Assembly: GCA_037043015.1 (NCBI GenBank)
Contig: CM073327.1
Coordinates: forward strand, 1,532,727-1,596,726
DNA: 64,000 nt
Origin: Bryum argenteum
Taxonomy: Eukaryota > Streptophyta > Bryopsida > Bryales > Bryaceae
Reading direction: 5' to 3'
Made by a program: the position numbers and the translations under genes. The stretch's first letter is position 1; each line of letters opens with the position of its first letter. Shown piece by piece: positions 37,881-48,599 of the stretch. Under the pieces are notes generated by a model. It did no database searches. It saw only the letters and a list, made by a program, of their open reading frames with translations, and was not told the DNA's origin.

Positions 37881-40313
37881 CACTAGAGGAAAACAGGGTC
37901 CTCGGACACTCTTTTTAACGTTGTTTTTAACGCGGTTTAACGTAGTTTAACGCGGACAGAAAAAGTGACCAAATAAATCGAAAATGTCACAGACGTCTTT
38001 TGGGTTTAACGTGTAGTGTTAAAAAATGTTAACGGGGACAAATGATTTAACATGCGATGTTAAAATGACATTTTTCCAGTTGGGGAAGTTACCTAGGGTC
38101 AGTAACTTGGTACTTAAGTAAATTACTTTCCACGTCAGCTTTTCCCGCGTTTGTACATGCCACGTGGGACAAGTTTTCATTCTTGTGATGGATGAAATCT
38201 GATCTGATGTGGCATCGGAAATCTGACATGGCATTTGAATTTTGGTCGCTGAGATCGTGACACGTGGCCACATCCTGGAATGTGAAAGAAGTTCAGAGTT
38301 TGTGTAAAAAGAAACAGGAAATGAAAACGTTAAAAGTGACGTTACATGACACATTTGATAACGTAAATGCAACGTCAAACATAACACACTCTGACAGAAA
38401 CATACACGAAATGGAGTGCAACATGAAGCTGGTCAGTGCTTTCGCCGTATTACATGGAAAATTAGCCACTGATACAAAATTGCAAGTATTGAGTAGCATA
38501 AAGCATAAAGGCTGCATGTATGTGCTATGTGATTAATAGGGTACTCCTTGCGTTATACTACGTCAAAAGTGACGCGCTGGCGTTAAACCTGCATCAATAG
38601 CTACGCGTTCACGTACCCTATATGATGATTCTCTAAAAACAGTGTTTATTACAACCTATGTCACTTTTGGCGGGCGCGTCACTTTTGATGCAGAAACTCT
38701 AGCCGCCGTAGAGTGACTTTATGGGTTTCCTCGATCATGCTGGATTTTTCTTGATCTGCACAACACAAATTACCACGGACACGTTGAGTTTAATAAGGCA
38801 CATCATGCAATCAAACTGGGATGGAGATCATCACGATGCAACTCTCGAACAACCTAAGAATTGCAAAGAAAGATTAAAAACTTGTAAAACTCCAAAACCT
38901 CTACAACTTATATTTTAACAATCTAACATGTTAATCTCTAAAACTGTAAAACTCTAACACAAAATGTGTAGAAATGAAAGCAAGAGTGAGATTCTAGCTT
39001 ATATCTTCCCTAAAAGTACCATGACTTAACTATGGCGGCTAACCCTAGCCGCCTCTCTTCATCCACCCCGTTGAAAGTCATCCCTCTGGATGGACTAAAG
39101 TATGTTATTTTAGACGTCATAGTAGACGTCTTTTTTCACATGCTTGTGTTAATGTGATCATGTCAAAAGTGACAACGTTCACGTTATATAAGTAACACGA
39201 CGTCAGTAATGACTCGCTGGCGTTAACCATGCGTCAATAGAAACGTATGCATGATGACATCTTTAGAATCATTGTTTAACACATCATATATCTTTTTAGA
39301 CATGTGCGTCAATTTTGACGCATGTCAAACCCTAGCCACCGTAGGTCAAACCCTAACCCTAAAGCACAATATAAAATAAAAATATGTTACTTTTGACATT
39401 CACGTCACGATTGACACTCTTTAGGATCATTGACCAAGTCAAACCCTAACAACCACGTCACCCTACCATAAATGCACTTGACACGTCAGCTATGTCATTA
39501 CGAATCCTTAAACACACGTTGACACAATTGTGCGTCAAAATAAACACCAACGTCACTATTGACATCCACGTGGGACAAACACCAACTTCTCCTAGTCACC
39601 CCTATCGTCCACATAAGCCTTCCACATCACCAAGGCATTCAACGTAGGATTTATGAATATGTCAAAAGTAACACACTGAACGTCGCCCATGTCACTTTAA
39701 CCCCTAAATTTCCTTGATGCAAAACGGTCCAAGTCACAAAATTTGACCTTCCTTTAGATTATGCTCAAAAACTCTCAATCTATGCATTACTTAAAAGATT
39801 CAACCGTAAGATCTCAAAGTTCACTTGACATTCTTTTCACATACGAAATTTGAGCCGTTCATTCTTCCTCATTTGTGAGATTATAATGGTCAAACTTGGC
39901 TGAGTTTTTCTCCTGCGGGAACCTCCAAAACCCGTTTCGGGTTTTAAGGAAAGTTAGGGGTTAAACGTCATCAATGTCAAAAGAAACATGCTGACATGGA
40001 TCATGAATATATTTAATCATTTAAATATTATTAGAGGGTAAAAAATGAAGTGCTGAAGTTACCCCCCAGGGGCGTACATGTCAACGTTGACGTGGTTCTG
40101 TTCGATTTAACGCGGTTCCGTTCTTCCAAAATCCATGAGTGTTACTATGACACTCGCTGTTAAACCATAGTCAATAGTGACGGAAGTATGTTATACCGAT
40201 TAACATGCAGAAAGTCACTGTGGTCAAGTTACCCACACTAATTTTGACTAGTCTGGGTAAACGTCACTTTTGACGCGAAATAACGCTGGACAAATCATTG
40301 TTTTCCTCTAGTG
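37881..40313. mobile_element. Non-autonomous CACTA transposon with 3-bp target duplication
   Basis: The left end reads CACTAGAGGAAAACA and the right end is its exact inverse, ending TGTTTTCCTCTAGTG except for one tail base. The element is flanked on both sides by ATA (37878-37880 and 40314-40316), the 3-bp duplication typical of CACTA (En/Spm) elements. The 2,433-bp interior has no transposase. It is packed with GTCAAAAGTGAC, its inverse GTCACTTTTGAC, and close variants, most densely near both ends. In En/Spm such subterminal repeats bind the TnpA-like protein. A 90-codon frame at 38264-38536 has no recognisable family. The near-identical ends and intact duplication suggest a fairly young insertion. 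Confidence 0.88.
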
Positions 40314-40316
40314 ATA

Positions 40317-40964
40317 AAACATTCTTATTTTTATTTATGATTTATATCACATACAATATTCAATAAATATTCAACAAGGTCATTAATTCATACTTCGTAA
40401 AAGACACCGAAGAAAACTTCTAAAAGATTTAGCCAATTTTGAATTTGATTGATTTTTGCTGAATTTGATGTCCTTATCTATTAGTCTACTTTGTGCAATG
40501 GGGACCGTGATAATTGCTACCCCAGATATTTAGCTTGTATGTTTTGACATATAGATAACTAAGTTGAGTATGCCCATAAAAAAAATTCAAAGACTAAATT
40601 AGATTTTTGAACCTTTATGCAGTTTTCTCTATAGAGAAAGGTATAAAATTGTGGATTTGCTAAAATATAAGTCATGTTGATTGTATTTGTTCAGAAAAAA
40701 ATGAACAACGGACATGTATGTCTATAAGTTTTTGAATTTCAGATTAATTTTATTTTCATAATACTCATAAATTTCAACTTTGACAAGTCTTCAAACAAAA
40801 TAAAGGTAAATTTACAAAAGCTCCGAAGCTTGGCCTTGCACAAGTTATAAGACTATCTTTGTGCACTTTATAATGGCTTCAGCACTAGTCACTTGCAAAG
40901 TTGAGTAGGATTGAATTATGAAGAAATTCTTAACAACATTCACATATAAAGTTTAGTCTTACCT
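40317..40964. other. AT-rich spacer
   Basis: Nothing recognised between the CACTA element and the SINE-like sequence. Confidence 0.4.
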
Positions 40965-41330
40965 TGGTGGTTGGGGTTCATGGCCCAAATGAGGAGGTTG
41001 TGGGGTTCTATTCCCCATGTTAGCGTGGTGCTCACCACTATAGTCCACCCAACTATTGTGAGGGATCCTTGGACCTTCTTGTATGAATACCTCAAAGCCC
41101 TTGGGGGGATACTATGTCAAGTATCTTCAAGGCACTAGTAACTAGCTAGAAACTAGCGTACTTATAGTGTCGACCCTCGAAAGGAGGAAGTAGTATTGTT
41201 CCAATTTTCCCTTGTCCAGTGGGCATCGGGTAATTATCATTACGAACGGACACTTCATTCACGCCGGCAGCTCAGAAAGAGACCCGAGTTTCTATCTGTC
41301 TATCTAAACCCCTTTGTGAACGCTTGCTCA
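40965..41330 (+). mobile_element. tRNA-derived SINE candidate
   Basis: A pol III promoter-like pair: an A-box-like TGGCCCAAATGAGG at 40981-40994 followed by a B-box GGTTCTATTCC at 41004-41014 (consensus GGTTCRANTCC), with tRNA-like spacing. A GC-richer body of about 300 bp unlike its AT-rich flanks follows, ending in TCTATCTGTCTATCTAAACC. No target duplication was found, and no second copy in the window. Confidence 0.35.
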
Positions 41331-43002
41331 AAATAGCAAAAATTATTTCTGGTACTCTTGAATGTTTAGGGGTTAACCATAGAACTTTTGCAAATGTTGT
41401 AACATATGCATTTAATTCTTAAATGTGCGCGTTTTTTGAGTAACTCAAAAGCCATTGAGAGCAACGGTGTACAAAATTAAAAAATCAGTAATAAATTGAA
41501 ACAAATCAAATTTCAGCTTCAAGGTTTATGTGCTAACTTTCTTGGTTATGTAAATGAGTTGGCGAGTTTCAAAAAGTGTTCACAATATGCAAAGTCACAA
41601 GGTTTGACTGCAAAAATTTAGGTGTTGGCTAGACTTGCACGCACACCCAGAGTTGAGAACTCAAGGCACAAGATTAGTGACTTCGGGTGGGCTTTGAGGA
41701 GGCGGTAAGTTTTTGAGGTTGTGCCGTTAAATAGAAGAATAAATTTTCCACATTTTTGTGATATTTTTAAGCACTTAGATAGTTATATGCAAATTTTGAG
41801 AAAGCTTACCAATGTAGCCTTATCTATAAGGGAACACTAAATATGTATGCATGGGGTACATGCAAGGGTCGACTAATCTAAGAAACAAGTGAGAAAATCT
41901 ATAAAAAAGGTTGTTGGATTAAGAGGGGCAACCAAACCTAGATTCTCCCATGGAATTTCTAAATGTGGAGGGGGGCTAACAAAGGCGTAGATAGGACATT
42001 CCTCAAGCTAGGACTTACCCTAGCGTCTGCTCGCCCGTACTCCTTGCCCAGCCAAAAAATGGCAACTTTATTTTTTTTTTGAAATTTTGAGTTCAATTAT
42101 GGGTTCTAAGACCCCATTTTATCCTAGGTAGACCTTACCATGGGAGCATGGGTGACATAAACAATTAAAAAATAGGGGACAAATTTACTCCCAAATTTTT
42201 CATTCGATCACTAAAAATCCTCTCCGTGGAAGAGTTACACAATGACGGAGTACACACAAAGGCAAGCTAGAGGTACTGTACAATAGGGGGAATGAAATGA
42301 TAGAGGAAGGTTGGCACGTAACCGCTAGAGAAGCAGAGGGTTTGGTAGTTGGAACGATGGCGTGGCACAAAAAGGGAAGGGTTGACCCGGGAATGCGGGA
42401 AGAATCGCGGCTACGGCATGGAAAGGGAAGCATCTGCAGGCGGCACTCCGCATATCCCCTCCCCTGCATAACATGCACACAATAATATCTCTCCCTTCTC
42501 AACCACCGGACTCTCTACTCTCTACTCTCTATCATATCATACACCTGCTTTAATCTCCCCCCAATAAGGCTTTCACCGATATCATACTCTTGCTAGATAC
42601 CCTTCTTTCTTTCCCATACGTGTCCTGCTCACTTCGACTGTTGCTGATTTCCTCGCGAATTGCACTCCCACTTACTCAAGCAACTTGGCGATGAAGCTCA
42701 CTTGCCTCGCCTCTCACCCATTCGTACACCTGCTCTTACAAGTGCTGTACCCTCCAACCTCAGCTTGGCTACTTTCAAACTGAGATTTTGGCAGGTTGTT
42801 TGAGATTTTTTTGTTTCTAAGAAGTCAATACAAGCATCTTCTTTTGCCGTGATATCATATCTAATGATATTCTCCCACTGACATGTGGCTTACTTAATTA
42901 CCATCCATCTCAATTCCAATACAAAAAAAAGCTAGTGTTCAATATTAGATTTCGTCTAGTCTTGAGTATGAGATCTGGAAGAAAAAATTGTTCACGGAGT
43001 TC
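41331..43002. other. Spacer with low-complexity DNA
   Basis: No gene recognised. Contains a T-run at 42071-42080 and CTCTCTA repeats near 42510-42530. A TTAGGGGTTAA-like terminus occurs at 41364-41374 and may mark the end of a further TTAA element. Confidence 0.4.
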
Positions 43003-43371
43003 TTAACCCTTAAATGCCCAAGCAAGCCCGAGGGGCTTGATTCCAACAGAATCTTCTCTGTAGCTCTCAATGTATTCAACTTTTCACTTATATTTTGATG
43101 TCAAACTGGTCACCGTCTTATGATGCATTCAAAAGTGAAATTTTACAATTCAAATCACAATTTGTATGAATGATTTTGTGCTTTGAAAGGATTGTGGTAG
43201 GTAGGTTGGGGTTGTACATAACCTTGTAGGAGGTTGCAAGCTCATCAGTGATTGGTGCATTCATGATGCCCAAGTTCAAAAAGTGCACTATTCATGATGC
43301 CCAAGTCCAAAAGATGTTGTGATCCAATTTTGGGCTGCCCGTTTCACACCCCATGGGCGTTTAAGGGTTAA
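43003..43371. mobile_element. 369-bp TTAA miniature inverted-repeat element, copy A
   Basis: Begins TTAACCCTTAAATGCCC and ends GGGCGTTTAAGGGTTAA, so the ends are inverted and bounded by TTAA. The interior shares long stretches with copies at 46878-47246 and 60289-60887 (for example GGATTGTGGTAGGTAGGTTG and GCTGCCC near the right end). No coding capacity. The TTAA may be a target duplication or part of the inverted repeat; its palindromic form hides which. Both A and B are 369 bp including the two TTAA. Confidence 0.88.
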
Positions 43372-43594
43372 GCATTATAGAGATTTGAAATTTGATCAAC
43401 TCATGTGACCTTGCGCACTAAAACCAAATAAAGTTTTGCTATTGTATATACTTCATGACTCTTCAGATATTAATTTGTTTTCATATTCTTCAAAAATTAC
43501 TAGTATTTGTTGGGATAATGTTTTAAAAGTCGTGATCAACTCAAGAATGGTAAATTGGGCCTTTAAGGGTTGACCTTAAGATTTAGGGTTCACC

Positions 43595-44544
43595 TTAACC
43601 CTTTCATGACCAATCAACCAAATATGGTCGCTGAAGTGTGGTTATTCCATGACTGAGTAGAATCTGTGTAGAAATAGCAAAATGTTAAATAACAACGCCG
43701 GAAGAGGAGTGTGTGCTGGATCTACTACACAAAACAACGATGCATTTGGACTCGTACTCCGCCTGATAGAGTTGTCTATACATGGTGATGAGTATGAGAT
43801 ACGGTAGCTGGTCCGGAAAGAAGTGAGAAAGATTCACGACATACAGCTGTCGAGGACACATGACACCAATTCTAAGGGTCCCTTGGGAACATGGGAACAT
43901 GGGGGGTACTACTCAATTAGCTCCGTCGACAAAAGAAGAGTTAATTTCTTTTGGCAACCCAACACCGTCTATCAAAGCGTATACGTTTGTACAACCAGAA
44001 ATCCTCCCCAAAAAGAATCAACCACATGTTGTTTGCACACTAATTCTACGTCAAGGCTCGGCGTCTGATGAATGTGACCATGTCTGATTTTTCAATCTAG
44101 CCATATTTGCTACGATATCCCATGTATTTCTCGTACGCTACCATATACAAGGAACTGGGTTCTTGGTCTCTTTTCAGAATTTTAGTTTCATAAATGCTTG
44201 AAATGCAACGCTCATGGTGTTGTTGGATAGATCTTCAAACTCTCTACAATATTCACCACATGTGTTTTGTCCAAATCTGGATATTCTGGTCTCTAATTCT
44301 AGTAAAAAGCTTTGAGGTCATGTATACGCTATGTAATACACTTCACTCATAACATCATAATACTTTAGGTCATACGGTAGATCTGACCCATGTTTGGCCA
44401 CTAGCATGCATATGAAGTTCACTACACATTTCTACGGTCGGATCTTAATTTTGACCCTTCATTTGTTTGATACACTCCAAAATACATACAAACACCTCAA
44501 AACAACCTCGACTTCCAAAACAGGAGTGGTCATGAAATGGTTAA
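43595..44544. mobile_element. 950-bp TTAA element with different inverted ends
   Basis: The left end is TTAACCCTTTCATGACCA and the right end, read inwards, TTAACCATTTCATGACCA: 17 of 18 match. It shares the TTAACC start with the 369-bp family but not the rest. Frames at 43685-44087 on both strands have no recognised motif. Its right TTAA is also the start of another TTAA terminus (44541-44580), which suggests insertion into, or next to, an older element. Confidence 0.75.
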
Positions 44545-44580
44545 CCTCTAAACGCCCTTCGGGTATTTTAAGCCAAAAAA
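44541..44580. repeat. Orphan TTAA-type terminus (same family as 61842-61873)
   Basis: TTAACCTCTAAACG...GGGTATTTTAAGCC closely matches, inverted, the sequence ending at 61873 (TTAACCCTTAAACG...GGGTATTTTATGCC). It marks one end of a further element family whose other end I cannot place here. Confidence 0.55.
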
Positions 44581-44724
44581 TCATTTTCAAAAAAAGTGCC
44601 ATAGAGAAAAATAGAGATAAGCTATTTATATCTCAACCATACAAACTTGTAATAGACTTGTTGTAAATCATTTGAACCAAAACTTGCCTCATGAGACCTC
44701 ATAGTTTGCGAGATCAAAGATGTA

Positions 44725-45560
44725 CACTACACCTAAAACTATATTTAGTGTTGGATGACGAATTGTGTAGTCACCTCAATCATGTCACAACACTATTAGT
44801 CATGTGATGGGCAATTAGTGTATGGACCCATTCTTTGTGTTTCTTAAGCTTCGCTTCTTCGCTGGCTTTGAAATGCGACGGGAGAGGGGATCTCGCTGAG
44901 CATTTCCTCATTAAGAAAGGATCGAGGGGTTAGATGGCTGACAAAAGTTTGATGGCTTCAAGTCCACATGCGACGAGTCTAGGAGCGGCAACCTGCTCCT
45001 GTGGTTCTCTGTCCAGCTCCCTTGTTCTCATTTTCTTGGACGTCACTGGTTAGCTTCTCAATCAACAAATTGGTTGAAATGTGAAGCTTAGAGCTCTTCT
45101 TTCTTTTTAGGGTTTACCGTAACTCTTTCTTGTTTCTTTCTTTTTAGTTTCTCTTTTTTGCTTCGTTTGAAGCGATAAGAAGGGCAACATGCAAATAAAA
45201 CAACCTTTGCTTTGTACATAGTTACATGAATGGAAAATTCATGAAGTGAAAAAGTGCTTGTCAAGGAAATGGGGTCTAATGTTGAAAGTGAGGATCTGTG
45301 TGGTATTCAATTTGTTACCAAGATCATGAGACAGAGTGAGTTGAAGCATTTAATTGAGGAATTCAAGCCTAGGGTTACGTTAGTTTAAAACCCAACACTA
45401 AATGTCAACTATTTTTTACTAATATTTTCTAGAATTTACTGTATTGACAATTGGTGTTATAGTTGGCATTTAGGGTTGCCATGAGTTTACCCTTGTGGGC
45501 AATTAGTGTTTTTGTTCGCATTCAGTGTTGTCAACACTTGATATAATTTTTAGTGTAGTG
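44725..45560. mobile_element. 836-bp CACTA-like element sharing motifs with the PWP1 carrier
   Basis: Ends: CACTACACCTAAAACTATAT on the left, and CACTACACTAAAAATTATAT inwards from the right, about 17 of 20 alike. Near both ends are several copies of the CAATTAGTGTT / AACACTAAATGTCAA motif also found in the element at 24.08-25.25 kb. No matching 3-bp target duplication was seen. The GC-richer interior (44840-45110) has a short ATG frame from 44934 that may be a captured first exon, but I recognise no gene. Confidence 0.65.
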
Positions 45561-46877
45561 CTCTACTATGATACATCAGTCCAAACAAAAGAAAAAAATA
45601 GTTGGGGGAGCCACGGCCATAAGGGGGGGTGCTGGTGGAGGCGAAACTTTGAACCCTGAAAAGCGGGCGTGAACTTGGGTGCTGAGTTGCTGAGAAGCAG
45701 GAAGCATCAAAAGGACAGGCGTGAATGCGTGCATGAGAGCGAGAGAGAGAGAGAGGAGTACATCAGTACGGTACGCGCCAGTACAGAATACATTATTGTA
45801 CACAACATGATCGAACCCTTGCCCCTGGTGTACTAGCCCCTTGACATTCGGAACCTCAGTTGCTTCTATGCAATTGTCCGTATGATGACATTAACTGCGA
45901 GGCCACCTCCAGCAAGCAGTTCACGCCAGGGTTCGGGAAATCATTTCATCCTTATTGTTCTTGGTTTGTATCCATTTCATCCTTATTGTTCTTGGTTTGT
46001 ATCCTATAGTTCCCTTCTTCAACCGGTTTTAGGTGACATTATCATGGCAATTGTCTCATTTTATACTCAGAATAGAAATATTCTTGTGATTTTCATCGAT
46101 TTTTAGCTGGTGTTTTTCAAGAATTTTTTTTGGCTGATGGGTTATTTCCATTGGTGATAATGAACTAGCCATCGGTTTTTCCGATCATTGGTTCACACTT
46201 CACACTGACTTGGGGACGCTTTACGCGCCTGAGATCAATAAATCTCCGAAGTCAATCCACTCACATTTTGAGCCTGATTGGCTCAATACGCCACTTGGGA
46301 AACACATTAGAAAATTATCAATACCCAATATTCGAGTCACGTAGTTAGATTTACCCTTATTTTGACGAATATTCACAAATCGGTGAACCCGACTTTTCCA
46401 AATTTATTCAACTTGAATACATGACTATTCTGTGAGAAGTTGAACATGGCTTTAAGCTCTTCAATAGCGAAATTGGAGCTCAAAGTTGAGGACCCTAGAA
46501 AGGATTAATCAACACGTAAATTTTTTAGTTTAATGTTGAATGGTCATTTGTAAATGTATGAGTGTAACATAGGAAGATGCAACATGACCACTATCGTGAA
46601 AAGCCATGATTATTGTAGTGCTTTGGGTGAATTCAATGCACAAACTACGAAAAACATCAACGTGTTGTGTGTTGAATGACTTCAAGGCTATACCACCTTT
46701 AAGTGGTGTATCTCAAAAACTTTGACTCAATTGAAGAATTGTAAGCCGCTACTAACTTACTATTTTCTAGGTACCCTATATGGTAATCCCAAAGCCTCAT
46801 CATCATAAGAGAACTATCGGATTCGCTTGGTCGAGATTTGTTCATATACTTCAACTCATTGACTCAAATATTGGTTG
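45561..46877. other. Spacer between mobile elements
   Basis: Apart from the short tandem repeat and a GA microsatellite near 45738-45756, nothing is recognised. Confidence 0.4.
45942..46003. repeat. Two-copy 31-bp tandem duplication
   Basis: CATTTCATCCTTATTGTTCT... repeats directly at 45942 and 45973 with no visible difference. Confidence 0.9.
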
Positions 46878-47246
46878 TTAACCCTTAAACGGCCTTGTCA
46901 GCCCCTCGGGCTGTTTTCCTGCAGAATCTTCTCTGTAGCTCATTTGATTCTTCACTTTTTGCTTATATTTTTATATCATTGTGGTCACCTTCTTATGATG
47001 CATCCACATAGTAAAATTTCACAATCCAAATCACAATTTGTATGAGAGATATGTGATTTGAAAGGATTGTGGTAGGTAGGTTGGGGTTGCACAAAACCTT
47101 GTAGGAGGTTGCAAGCTCATCATTGATTGGTTCATTCATGATGCCCAAGTTCAAAAAGTGCACTATTCATGATGCCCAAGTCCAAAAGATGCTGAGATCC
47201 AATTTTGGGCTGCCCATTGGGGAGTGGAAGGCCATTTAAGGGTTAA
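46878..47246. mobile_element. 369-bp TTAA miniature inverted-repeat element, copy B
   Basis: Begins TTAACCCTTAAACGGCC and ends GGCCATTTAAGGGTTAA. Same length and interior as copy A with scattered changes and small indels. Orientation is the same as copy A. No coding capacity. Confidence 0.88.
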
Positions 47247-48599
47247 AGTGAGGGCGAATTTGCCCATGTGTAAAGCCGTTGGGGCCGCTTAGTCAAGAAT
47301 GAAAAACAATGTCATGGGGCCAATTTGTATTTCTCATTACAATTGATGATTTTTATTAAACTCTTTTTAAAAATAAATTTTAGTAAATTAAAGTCTTGTA
47401 ATGAAATTAAGAAACTACCCCCAAGTCCATGATTTGGCCCTCCATTCTTGTAGCTTCCAATCTTTGGAGTGCAAGCCTAGTCAAAAAAATTCTCCATCCA
47501 CTAAATGAAATGTTAAAAATACCCTTGACTACTCATGTTAAAACCCTTGAGACCAATTTCAATAAATGAACCATTCACATAAAAAGTTTATGCCATGAAT
47601 TGGCGGATCAATAACTTGGCTTCCTTGTCTAAAGCAACATTTAACCTCTAAAAATCTAGGCGTTTCCTCGACCTCCAGACCAAAAACTGCCATTTTTCAC
47701 CTTCAACACGCAATTAAGCAATTATGCACCCGGCTATTTAAAAGTGCACTTCGGTACTACGATGGCTATTGCTTGCAAAAATGGAATTTTTTATTTTTAA
47801 ACTTGATTTTTTCTGGAAAAAAAGGTGTTTTGCAAAGAATATTGTGTATTGTCAGAAGTGGTAATATAAAAAGACTTCTAATGGCATTGTGAACATATTT
47901 TTGGTATAAATCCATGTGAATAATACAAATATTTTTGTCCAGGGATATTTGAAATGCTTAGTATATGCTACAAATTGTGTAGATTATAGTTAATATATTT
48001 TTGGTGAAAGAAAATGACGCGAGCACCAAACTCTATTAATAAAATTAGGCACCAAATTGTTCCAATGGACATTTAATAAAAATATACTCTATATTGTGCT
48101 TTGTATATATGTCGTAGAAAAGTATCTAAATACACAGATTCTAAACGTATACCAAGTTATGTATATAACTGATAATACAACTAAATTCAACCCATATGTC
48201 CATCGCAACAACACGTCTGAAAATAATCCTTGCAATCTTGTACTATCTAGTACGTATATACACTTAGAAACACCATGTGTACACAAAAACACATGGACTA
48301 CGTACTAATATCTAATGCGGCTTGCAACCGGTCATCGTCGATAGCTTGGGTTTGCATTGCGATATATTCTAATATGTGGGCCTTCGCAGATTGGATAATG
48401 CAAATGTTGCTTGGAACCTGCACTCCAAAGACATTGCGGTTTCTCCCCGACTATGGCCGGACATGATTCTTTCTGTTCGTCCGCCCATGAAAAATACATG
48501 CCTCTTTCTCTATCCAATCGTGATTCTCCCGGATGGCTCCCACAATGAATCCTAACAACAGCATACCGTTGTAAAGAGGATCTCGGTCCGTCAAGAACT

